64,000 nucleotides of DNA, from NCBI GenBank assembly GCA_950295325.1, contig OX485803.1, positions 68,091,554 through 68,155,553 on the forward strand. The letters are read 5' to 3'. The translations under genes and the position numbers were made by a program. Shown in pieces: positions 36,524 to 46,266 of the stretch. Below the pieces are notes generated by a model. That model was not told where the DNA came from. It did not search any database and saw only the letters and a list, made by a program, of their open reading frames with translations. The stretch's first letter is position 1. Every line of letters starts with the position of its first letter. This stretch comes from Polytrichum commune (taxonomy: Eukaryota; Streptophyta; Polytrichopsida; Polytrichales; Polytrichaceae).

Positions 36524-36916
36524 GGGTGAGTTTCCATGTAGGTCACTTGTCCACTAGATTCTAGGAAATACAGTAGTGGGTCAGAGGTGTTCACATGTAC
36601 TCAAGCATAAGCCACCATCCAACCACATCTGACAATCTGTTAGAATGTGGAGGGCCATTAGACTTCCATGCATTCACTAAAGAATCTTCAACTTACAAGT
36701 GCCGGTCACCAAAGGATTCTGAATACCAGTTTTAGAAGGACGAGGAGGCTTAAACCTAGAGGAGGAGATTACCAAGTGGACCCAAATTTGAAAAGATCGG
36801 TGTGGCTAGTTGGCACATACGAACCTTACCCCATCAGATTCCCTCTACATTTGGGCGGGTTTGTCCTTATTCACACTAGAATTTGGTGGGCGAGCGGCCT
36901 ACTTGAAAACTTTCCC
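36524..36916. mobile_element. TIR MITE (family GGGTGAGTTTCC), copy 2
   Basis: Ends GGGTGAGTTTCCATGTAGG and CCTACTTGAAAACTTTCCC, with TAA duplicated at 36521-36523 and 36917-36919. It matches 7183-7516 over most of its length. The TAA target suggests a second Tourist-like family. Confidence 0.75.
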
Positions 36917-37790
36917 TAACCAATCCAAATTTGTCACTTCGATGAACATTCATTTTAAGTAATTGGAATTGGCTACTATAAACACTCACAATCGGTCTAA
37001 AATACACCATGAGTTGATGACTCTCGTGCCTTTTACATGTTTAGCTAGCTAGAAGCATATTCAAAAAGAAAAGAAAAAGTAAGCATGCACTTACATGTTT
37101 GTGCTTTAACTTGTATACCTCCTACTGTTGGCACAGAGCTCGAGCTTTTATAGAAAATCACATTTACTTGTATTTTTGTGATCTCATGAGACACAAGAAT
37201 TGATTGCATCAATGAGTACTCATCACCCTCCCCCCCCCAAAAAAGAAAAGGCTTCACAATAGGATCATTCTTAAACATCTCTAAATCATCAAATTTTGTA
37301 ATGAGTTCCACCTCACTTTTGTATTGTAAAAGTCGAAGTTACCATCAAGTTGTACCAAAACATCCAACTTTGATGAGATGAAACAAAGGTATTTGACTTC
37401 GGCAAAAAAATACCTTGTAGAAAATGAAACTCTGTATTCAAAATTCATATGCATTCAAAGTTTTTAACCAAAGTCAAATACCTTTAATTTAATTCATCAG
37501 ATTAGGATAGTTTGACATAACTTGAAGAGAAAATGGCAAAAGTGGAATGGAACTTACAAGACTTTAACCCCTAAGCGCCTAGAAGGGGAGGGGGGCGTTT
37601 AATATGGGGAAAAAAAAAAAAACAAAAAAACCAAGGATATGCAAATGTGTTGCTAGACCCGGACAGTATTGAGTTACCAAGTCTAACCATATTGATGTTT
37701 GGCCCAAAATTTCGACCTCATCTCAATTCTTCATCTATAGGGAGCACCTGATTTTTGCAACTTTTGGGCCATAGTAGACAATTACCATAG
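36917..37790. other. intergenic, nothing recognised
   Basis: AT-rich; includes homopolymer C and A runs near 37231 and 37612. No gene seen. Confidence 0.6.
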
Positions 37791-38264
37791 CCAAGAGCCG
37801 TGACCATGAAATTGTGAGAGCGCAAAAGAAAGTGTCCAAAGGCCGTCCCAACACACCTCCAAAATCATGTAGTGTGGTCACGGACCCTCAAGTGTAGTGT
37901 GAAGTCATATATGACCGGGCCCTCAACCAAATGCTATTCCAATGGATGTCTATTCATGTGGGTCCTCACACATGATAAATTAGAATAAATCAATGGTTCT
38001 GAGCGTTCGGAGTGCCATGGTCTCCGGGTTTTATGTTAGGCCTACCTCCAAGAGGTGGTTTTTGAAAATAATGCAAGTGACCATGAAACATGGTCCATTC
38101 GATGCCATATAGACTCTACATCCATCGTGCATTCACATACTCACTCCGATGGTCCCCCAAGCGTAGTGTGAAGAAGCGAACTTGGACCGGCTCCACCTTT
38201 TCCACCAATGAGAGTGCTTGAAATGCAATGGTCATGGGCCCTCAGTCTGTGTGTGAAGTGGCCC
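37791..38264. mobile_element. Tourist-like MITE (family GGGCCACTTCACAC), copy 4, left end lost
   Basis: Matches 4978-5475 in the same orientation from CCAAGAGCCGTGACCATG onward and ends GTGTGAAGTGGCCC followed by TAA. The first ~20 bp are missing. Confidence 0.8.
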
Positions 38265-38563
38265 TAAGAATGTTCAGAGAGTCGCCTCCTTTGGAGCTCT
38301 GTGAGTTGTCTACCAGTTATTGCCAAAATGAATCCAACTTAGCTCAGCCTAATTGCTTCAATATCCAAGTACCAAGGAAGTGAGCCCTTGTGACGGGCTA
38401 AAGATGATGTGGCTTGCTCAATGTATCATTTCAACTCATACATGTCATTAAATATTATCTAAATAACACAAAATGGTACTAAAACCATTTCACAAGCATA
38501 TTTTTCAAATTAACAAAGGGAAAAAAATACGAACTTGAGTTTATTCATTTCCTTATAGTAAAA

Positions 38564-39341
38564 GGGGATTTCTATTTCCACACCTTTTTTTGGCTAGATT
38601 CACACCTTTTGCCGGTTCGGTTGCTGTGTCACTGAGGCGCTATATAAGAGATTCTTCATGGTGCATCCGGACCGTTGATCCACCAAGGCCCATCCAAGGG
38701 CCTCAATGATCCTAGGTGGCGGTGGGGTGGGGGGCGGGGGTGGTGCTTGCCACCAAGGCGGGGTGGGGCCGTGGGCCTCATGTCTTTTTTGGGGAGGCCG
38801 GATTTAGGGTGGTGTCGAGCCTAGTGGCTAGGCCTACTTATTATATAACTAGTTGGTTACCCTTACTCTACTTACTAAATGACTAGTTGGTTTAGGGTTT
38901 TAGGGTTTAGGGTTTAGGGTTTAGGGTGACCAACTAGATATTTAGTAAGTAGGGGAAGGGTAACCAACTAGTCATTTAGTAAGTAGAGTAAGGCTAACCA
39001 ACTAGTTATTTAGTAAGTAGAGTAAGGGTAACCAACTAGTTATATAATAAGTAGGCCTAGCCACTGGGCCCGCCTAGCCACTACGCCCGACACCACCCTA
39101 AATCCGGCCTCCCCAAAAAAGACATGAGGCCCACGGCCCCACCCCGCCTTGGTGGCAAGCACCACCCCCGCCCCCCACCCCACCGCCACCTAGGATCATT
39201 GAGGCCCTTGGATGGGCCTTGGTGGATCAACGGTCCGGATGCACCATGAAGAATCTCTTATATAGCACCTCAGTGACACGGCAACCGAACCGGCAAAAAG
39301 GTGTGAATCTAGCCAAAAAAGGTGTGGAAATAGCAATCCCC
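38564..39341. mobile_element. foldback element with ~320-bp arms, 8-bp TSD
   Basis: Starts GGGGATTTCTATTTCCACAC and ends GTGTGGAAATAGCAATCCCC. The arms (38564 to about 38880, and about 39020 to 39341) are almost perfectly complementary, and an exact 8-bp duplication TAGTAAAA flanks the whole (38556-38563, 39342-39349). The arms are GC-rich (GGTGGGGTGGGGGGCGGGGG) in an AT-rich setting. The centre holds a telomere-like tract and about three copies of a ~34-bp unit starting TAACCAACTAGT. Noncoding. Confidence 0.88.
38891..38927 (+). repeat. telomere-type TTTAGGG tract inside the foldback
   Basis: Five consecutive TTTAGGG units, one with an extra T. This is the standard land-plant telomere repeat. 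Confidence 0.9.
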
Positions 39342-39349
39342 TAGTAAAA

Positions 39350-39660
39350 TTATGGCACTTAGCCCAACATATGTCCACACATAACCATGTGCCCCCACAT
39401 TGAGCACATAGGATTTGGTACCTATTCTTGCAAATGGCACATTGTCGTCGCAATGTAGCCCTCATTGGCACATGTGCTTGTATCTTGGTTGGTTTCCATA
39501 TTGATGTGCAAGTCATTTGTCGGGACTTGCATCCATTGAGACGCCAACACTTATGCCATGGTCAATTGGAATTAAAAATGGCTAATAGGTGGAATGTTGT
39601 GGGCTCCACATGTTCACCAATGACATGTCTAACCAAAAAAAAAGGACATTAAAATTTCTA
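39350..39660 (-). pseudogene. piggyBac-like transposase C-terminal cysteine domain (remnant)
   Basis: The minus-strand frame reads ATLRRQCAICKNRYQILCAQ, then CGGTWLCVDICWAKCHNF. This gives a C-x2-C, C-x2-C, C-x3-C-x3-C-H pattern like the C-terminal zinc domain that ends piggyBac transposases. Past the foldback and one copy of its target duplication, the frame would reach a stop within a few codons, which fits a protein C terminus. No catalytic domain is visible upstream. It could also be another zinc-finger family. Confidence 0.45.
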
Positions 39661-41619
39661 CAATGTTGTAATTATTTTCACTTACTGAGTGATTTTTCAT
39701 CCAAGTTTCAATTATCCGTACCATATTTTTGAACAAAAATGTGCAGAATATACCAAACTTTGTTTCAATTAAGTAAGTTGAGATGACAGTACTTATAAAT
39801 TTATTCATAAGAAGCATCATTAGAAAAGTTGCTACTATGATCTTAAACACAATATTTAGTACACTGATCTACCAGTTTATAATTTATTTTGAATTGTAAG
39901 GAATAAAGTTGCCGAAAAAATATATCACCAAGACTTGTCATGTCGCTATTAACATGTGAGTCTTACGTAATCATCCCACGTCAATGAAAGAAGAATGCAT
40001 ATCTACCATTGTGCTAGATTTACAAATTTCTCTAGTTACATAGAACAAACTTCTAACCACATAGGTCAATTATCTAAGATCGCTTCCCAGATTCCACGAT
40101 TACCTCCAATTCTAGTCCAATTCTAACGGACCCATGATCTAGTAGTCGTATGCACACCCCTTGTAAAGAATAGTACTATTGTAGTAAAGCAATTGTATGT
40201 ACGTCTCTTTGCTAGAGAATGACACGGTGGGTCAAAATTTGAGATTCCATCAACGACATTCTACCGTTACACTGCTCCTTGATGTAGAAAGCAACCAATA
40301 TACTACAATGTTTTGTTATTTTAGTATTCGGAAATGAAGGTTAACACTTCACCTTGGAGTTGGACGATGGCAAGAGTCGGTTTCTCAAGGAATTTCTAGG
40401 CTCATGCATGCCCACCGCACGTGCGTGTAGGGAGTTGGAAAACCGGGGTTGTGGTTTACTTTCTTTGGTTCTATTTTCATGTAACAAGAATAATAAGAAA
40501 AACCAACCACCGTGTCATTTTACACTATCTCTTCTTCTTCTTCGTTTCTTTTTGGAATCATAAGGTGACGCACTCTACACTATCAATCTTCACAACTTTG
40601 CGTGGTTAATCACAGTGAGGTTGTTCATGTTCATTTGGCACCACTAAACCGTTTATGGTATATACTATCATGTACACTATTTGCGAAGATCTTCACTTGA
40701 TGCCCAAAGGTCTCAAAGTGTCACGTCCACTAATTGTTGATATGATTCCATTCGTCAACATAAGTAACTTCTTTCAGTGAAAAATATCTACATTGTGACA
40801 TTTACAGTAGCACATTGGGATGCTTTAGATGATAGTCTTGCGTTTTAGTACTATGCAAGGGGAAGATATTCTTTAGCATACTAATGACAAGTATCATGTG
40901 TTTACATTTTAGTATGCAAGAGGAAGATATTCTTGAGCATACTAATGGCAATTGTCAGTTGTGTAGACAACTTGTAGACCATCGTGTAACATGGAGATGC
41001 ACCTCATGACACTATTGAACATATTGATGCCAAGATGTTAGTAAGCGCACTTGAAGTGTCATGAAAGTGTCATTGAATCAAAGAGTCTTTACTTCCTAAT
41101 ATGGTGTTATAAGGGGAAAATCTTTTATCGTTCAATGTTGTGTAAGTGGATGACATCATTAGCAGGTTCCACGTGGATCATTTGCCAATAAAACCAAGTT
41201 TAGTGGCAATATTGGTTGTCTCATTTCTCTTAAGTGATCACATATAAGATAAATGTTGTTGAATTGGCTTTCCATTATAGAATATCCACAATGCAAGTTG
41301 GACAGCACCTTATAGCCACATGCCGCCTCCTATGCTACCCAAGTTGTTGTCTCCTAATTTGCCCACCTTGCACACAAAATCAAGCATGTCATAGCTCGGT
41401 GGATAGCACTCCTAAATTATGAAAGATGTTGGGTGTAGTAGTTTGACTTTTGTAAAAGTAACTAGCCCAAACATCATCAAGGCAGTGGCTAAATCACCAT
41501 ATATTACTCACCCACCCAATTAGAGCAACTATATTATTGCTTAGAAACCAAAACCAAGTATCCGATTAAGGAAGCTAACCGAATTAGCCTCATCTACCTC
41601 AAATGGGATAGTCAGTATA
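39661..41619. other. intergenic, short tandem duplication, nothing else recognised
   Basis: A ~65-bp near-tandem duplication (AGGAAGATATTCTTGAGCATACTAATG type) spans about 40845-40960. Otherwise AT-rich with no gene. Confidence 0.55.
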
Positions 41620-41721
41620 CCTCAAACCAATGTCCGGGGAGGATTTTAGGCATAATCAATCGAGATCCTCATGTTTCCAAGTCCAATCGATTTCATGATG
41701 GCATCTTTCGGTTTTTCTCTG

Positions 41722-41747
41722 TTTTTTTTTTTTTTTTTTTTTTTTTT
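41722..41747 (-). other. LINE poly(A) tail
   Basis: 26 uninterrupted T on the plus strand, i.e. a 26-nt poly(A) at the LINE 3' end, directly against the target duplication. Confidence 0.9.
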
Positions 41748-41989
41748 GAGACAGAAGGCCAACCCGGCCGACGCCATAAATTGCAAAACAAAAGGAAAAC
41801 GCGCCCACGAAGAGGGGAGGCGGGGCCCCTCAGACGCGAAACACCGCCACGTAAAAGCAAACAACCACCACCACGGACAACCCCCCAAAGCCCCCAAACC
41901 AAGGACCACCCCCACCCCACCGGCCAAGGACAACCCCCAAGCCACCAAAAAGGAACCCGAAGGGTACCACTAACCTACCTATAAGCCTT

Positions 41990-44900
41990 CTACCAATTCC
42001 ACTCAATGTGTAAGTTACTCCGTCTACAAAGGATATTCCTGTCACCCCAAGTTTTATCAAAGCCCTTAAGGAGAGCCATCGCGGAGAAGCTACTAATTTT
42101 GATAAACTTGAGGACCCGGTTCCAGGCCGCTTTACCATAGATGATGAGTGCATCCCAAATGGTGTGTTTGACCTTGGTTTCTTGCCAGTGTTCGTGATTA
42201 AACACTCTGTCATTCCGTTCAATCCAAATGGTCCAAAGGGTAATTCCTCTAAGAAGATGCCAAATTTTGGTCTTTTTGCCGAATCTCCGGGGGATCCTTT
42301 CTCCAAACAAAGCTTGTTTCCAATTGAAAGAATCATAGTTCCCGGTCCTAACCCCACACAGTTCATGCATGATGAAGGTAGCCCATCTCCATGCCCTACG
42401 TGCTTGAATGCAGTCCCAAAACTTATGTTTAACTGATTCGCTCGTATTAGGGAGGCAAAAGATACATTGCTTAGAGATTGAGACCGGCGCAATGCGTGCC
42501 CTCCACTCATTGACTGCCACTGCTTTATGCCAGATTGACCAAATGAAAGCGGCCTCTTTGCCGGAACGAAGCGGATCCCAAACTTGTGACCAGTAGAACC
42601 TGTAATTACCCGGTAAATATCCTTGCCATTTATCCGCAGCCCGGGTGGCTCCCGGGTTCCTATTGGCAATGGCCTTTCTCCCATCCTTAGTAGTGTAGTC
42701 TAAGAATTGTCCCCCATCACTCCATCTCCACCTGTCTGGGTCCCACTCAAGAGTGGCCAACTTTCCATAGAAGAAGGAGATTTTCTCCTTTTCCTCCCCA
42801 TCTCGTTTGGGGCCTCTGTTGGTGTGAATAATTTTAACTTTGTGGAAAAAGCCTACCATTTCACCTACCGGTTTTTCCCACTCTCTAAGGCACCTAGAGT
42901 AAGTTCCAACCGTGTAGCATTGCACTGGGACGGGCAGAGTGAGGTGGTGAGCTTGCATACACGAAGGGGTGTAGTCGGCATCGCATTGTAGGACAGTGAT
43001 GGGGTCTTCCTTACCCTCCATATAGAATCCAAGCCACTCCCCTTGGTAGGTCTCATCCTCATCTTCTTCAAGTAGGCTCCTCCATTTTTCCGATAGTTTA
43101 TTAGTAAGAGTAGTCCAGTCCCCATTATCTCCTTCTGTAAGGTTAAACTCCTCTTTTGCCCTTTCCCATGAGAGAAAATTCCGTTGTTCGCTGTCCCACA
43201 CATCATCTACACATTGTATTCCTTTCCGGTAAAGTTCAAGGCCTCTAGTGTATGAGATTCCATTTTTGATGAGTTCAACGCCGTCCAACCACCAGATGTT
43301 AGAATGGAGTAATTCCATCCTAGTGCGCGGGGGGAGTTGATATATGCCTTTTACCATGACCTTCCAAGCCTTGCTAATATGCCCCCAAACCTTGGAGCCC
43401 GTAAACCCTATGTGTTCCTTACAGGTAAACCAATCAAGGCTAATCCCCCATCGCTTTCCTCTTTGTGGATTAAACCGCGCCAACCTGTATCGTAACATGA
43501 GTTGCAAGTTTGATTCTCCTGGTTCTATTGCTTTGACAATCCATTTGCACATGAGGCCGATCTTGGCCATTTCTGGGTCTACCAATCCTAGTCCACCATC
43601 TTTCTTTTTCATGCAACATTCCCGCCAACTAACTCGTGTGCGGGTAAGTTGTTCTTTCCCGGACCAAAGATAGTTACGGATGGCCCCCCTAATCTTCCTT
43701 AGGATCTTATTAGAACCTCCCCAAACCGTGGTAAAAAACCACAACGTAGAAAGCAAGACTTGGTTACAGATGACCACTCTCCCCGCCAATGACAATTTCA
43801 TGGTACTCCAATAATCGAGTTTCCTTGAAATCTTGTTGTAAAGGAATTGGTCCACATCGTGGACATTGAGATTAAGTCCAAATGGAGTGCCAAGGAGCTT
43901 AGAAAGATCTCCCTCTTCTGCCCATAGCCAGTTGTACCCTGTTAGCCACTCCGGTTTATGGGTAAATTTATCAAACCAGTAGGCGCTTGACTTTTCCCAG
44001 TTAATCTCCATCCCTGATGCTTCGCTGAAAACCTTAAGAATGCGGACTAACTCATCTACATACCTTTTTTCTCCCCTAACCATAAATGAAGAATCGTCGG
44101 CGTACTGAGAAATACTTTGCTGTTTTTTCCCCCCCGGGAGAGTAACTCCTTTCAGTCTCCCTTCCGAAATTGCTTTCCTAATCATATGCGTAAGAACTTC
44201 ACCCACGATGAGAAAGAGGTAAGGAGCCAATGGGCACCCTTGCCTTACCCCTCGTGCAATGCCAAAGCTAGTCCCTGGAGTCCCATTTAAGTTGACTGTA
44301 GCTGAGGCGTTAGTAAAAAGAAGTTGGACCCAACTAATGAATCTCTCACTAATGTTCATGCCTCTCATGGCGTGAAATAGGAAGGTCCATGAGACCTTAT
44401 CGTACGCTTTGGAAAAGTCCAATTTTAAAAATACTGTGGGTTGCCTTGAGGTTTTAGCCCAATGCAAGGTTTCTTGAGTTAAGACAATGTTGTCTAAAAT
44501 AAATCGTAACGGAAGAAAAGTTGTTTGCTCCGGGCTAATTACATCCCTAAGTATGGGTTGTAACCGTAATTGTAGTGTTTTGGCGTAGATTTTATAGATT
44601 GCCGTAAGTAGTGTAATAGGTCTCCAATAATTTAGATTTTTCGCATCCCCTTCTTTGGGTATAAGGCTAATGAGCCCTTTGGTAACCCCCTCGTGGAAAG
44701 TGCCATTCTCCATGCTCTTGGTAATCATTAGTAAAAAGTCTTGTCCTAGGGTTGACCGCAGTTTTTGGAATAATTCAATTGGTACCTCGTCATGCCCGGG
44801 GGCCTTACCCTTTGCCATTGACTTTACCGCCCTTGAAAGCTCTTCCTCTGTAATATCTTTTGCTAGAGATTCATTGATGTCATCGGTGAAAGTTGCCGAA

Positions 44901-46237
44901 AAGCCCTCCAAAGCCTCCCCTAATGCCACCTCAGAAATATCCCTATGTGTGTAAAGCTCTTTGTAAAAATCGTAGCATATTCTTTCTAAATCTTCTCTCT
45001 TTGTGAAACTCCTACCTTGCCTGTCTTTGAGCTCAGTTATAAGTGCTTGTGCGTTTTTAGCCCTTACTGACTTGAAGAACTCGGCGGAGCATTTGTCTCC
45101 TACCTGTTGCCACTTAACCCTTGACCTTATAGCTGCGCCTCGTGCTTTCCTATTGTCAATTTCTCCCATAATGTGTTTAAGTTTGTGTACTTCCCCTTGC
45201 CTTTCCACATTATGTATATCCTCATGTAACTTTGCCGTTGCGACTTCTAACTTGGCCATCGTGTCAAGTTCCAATTTCCTGTTTTCCTTAGCTTTGGTCT
45301 TGCTCAATTGCCTATAAAGCCTCGCAATATTCCTTAGTTTGAAGAAAAACGTTGCCTCCTTTGGTAGGGCCTCCCATCTTTCTCTAAGCCTCTCAATCAT
45401 GTCACCTTTAAGGTAAAACACGTTCCACTTAAATGATGTCTTCCTTCCCTCTCCGCTTCCAATGCTTAACTCGACTTGTACTGGAGAATGGTCTGACCCA
45501 ACTGAGTGACCATGTATGAAGTAACTTCCTTGGTGAATATTGAGTTTGCTTTGCTTCGGGGTATAGAACCTATCTAATCTAGCTAGTCTCCTAGCTTGGC
45601 CCTTTTGACCATTGTCCCACGAAAACCGAGGGCCCCCTTGGTGAACAAAATAATCCGTTGCTTGAAAGGCATTTAGGAGCTCATTCCATGTATACCTTTC
45701 TAGGTTGCTTATGGCTCTACCGCAATCATTGGACTTATCCTCGGGTCTCTCCGTCATATTAAAATCCCCCCCTAGTATCCATTCACAATCTTTTGGCAAT
45801 GCATCCACCATTATATGCCACAAATGCCGTCTTTCGGTTGGGATATTAGGCGCATAAATGCACGCTAGCCCTATGCTTCCACCTTCGATTCCTTCTAGCT
45901 TTATCCATACTACTCTATTGTCATATAGGGCACCGTGCTCCGTGACTAGTTTTGCATACTTCCTTGCTAGTAAGATCCCTACCCCTCCTTTTCCCGCCGC
46001 GTTTGGATTGAGCCAGCTTTTTTCTCCTGGAGATGCTTCTAAAAACCAGTTTGCATAACCTGGCATGAGCTTTAATCCAATGTCTTCTACTGCCTTTCCC
46101 CTAAGTTTATGCTCTTGTATCATTACTATATCTACTTTGGGATTAAGTGAGTTAAGGAAACTTCGTTCCTTTGCGATGCATTCCGGGTCATTGAGGCCTC
46201 GGATGTTATGAGTAATGATGTTCAATTTCATAAGCAA
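41990..46237 (-). CDS. LINE ORF2: AP-type endonuclease, reverse transcriptase, zinc finger
   Basis: 1415 residues, uninterrupted. The endonuclease (about 1-265) shows NIRGLN, IQEHK, CIYAPN, GGDFNMTERP and SDHSPVQVEL. The reverse transcriptase (about 500-770) shows LISLIPKEGD, YWRPITLL, FLKLDFSKAYDKVSW, GVRQGCPLAPYLF and the catalytic QYADDSSF near residue 711. A C-terminal zf-RVT-like region follows near 1240-1300 (FIWSIWHKAVAVNEWRARI, CIFC, then KHKFWDC). It nicks target DNA and copies the element RNA. No stop, frameshift or lost catalytic residue is visible, so it may encode active enzyme. The ATG used is followed closely by another (MLMKL), and either may serve. Confidence 0.95.
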   Translation of the reverse strand: MLMKLNIITHNIRGLNDPECIAKERSFLNSLNPKVDIVMIQEHKLRGKAVEDIGLKLMPGYANWFLEASPGEKSWLNPNAAGKGGVGILLARKYAKLVTEHGALYDNRVVWIKLEGIEGGSIGLACIYAPNIPTERRHLWHIMVDALPKDCEWILGGDFNMTERPEDKSNDCGRAISNLERYTWNELLNAFQATDYFVHQGGPRFSWDNGQKGQARRLARLDRFYTPKQSKLNIHQGSYFIHGHSVGSDHSPVQVELSIGSGEGRKTSFKWNVFYLKGDMIERLRERWEALPKEATFFFKLRNIARLYRQLSKTKAKENRKLELDTMAKLEVATAKLHEDIHNVERQGEVHKLKHIMGEIDNRKARGAAIRSRVKWQQVGDKCSAEFFKSVRAKNAQALITELKDRQGRSFTKREDLERICYDFYKELYTHRDISEVALGEALEGFSATFTDDINESLAKDITEEELSRAVKSMAKGKAPGHDEVPIELFQKLRSTLGQDFLLMITKSMENGTFHEGVTKGLISLIPKEGDAKNLNYWRPITLLTAIYKIYAKTLQLRLQPILRDVISPEQTTFLPLRFILDNIVLTQETLHWAKTSRQPTVFLKLDFSKAYDKVSWTFLFHAMRGMNISERFISWVQLLFTNASATVNLNGTPGTSFGIARGVRQGCPLAPYLFLIVGEVLTHMIRKAISEGRLKGVTLPGGKKQQSISQYADDSSFMVRGEKRYVDELVRILKVFSEASGMEINWEKSSAYWFDKFTHKPEWLTGYNWLWAEEGDLSKLLGTPFGLNLNVHDVDQFLYNKISRKLDYWSTMKLSLAGRVVICNQVLLSTLWFFTTVWGGSNKILRKIRGAIRNYLWSGKEQLTRTRVSWRECCMKKKDGGLGLVDPEMAKIGLMCKWIVKAIEPGESNLQLMLRYRLARFNPQRGKRWGISLDWFTCKEHIGFTGSKVWGHISKAWKVMVKGIYQLPPRTRMELLHSNIWWLDGVELIKNGISYTRGLELYRKGIQCVDDVWDSEQRNFLSWERAKEEFNLTEGDNGDWTTLTNKLSEKWRSLLEEDEDETYQGEWLGFYMEGKEDPITVLQCDADYTPSCMQAHHLTLPVPVQCYTVGTYSRCLREWEKPVGEMVGFFHKVKIIHTNRGPKRDGEEKEKISFFYGKLATLEWDPDRWRWSDGGQFLDYTTKDGRKAIANRNPGATRAADKWQGYLPGNYRFYWSQVWDPLRSGKEAAFIWSIWHKAVAVNEWRARIAPVSISKQCIFCLPNTSESVKHKFWDCIQARRAWRWATFIMHELCGVRTGNYDSFNWKQALFGERIPRRFGKKTKIWHLLRGITLWTIWIERNDRVFNHEHWQETKVKHTIWDALIIYGKAAWNRVLKFIKISSFSAMALLKGFDKTWGDRNILCRRSNLHIEWNW

Positions 46238-46266
46238 CTAATTGTAAGTTCCTATCCTAATTGCAC

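Noticed and set aside
41830-42684. 284-residue minus-strand ORF overlapping the LINE 3' end
   Set aside because: It is an off-frame shadow of ORF2, with no domain; ORF2 has the real motifs in another frame.
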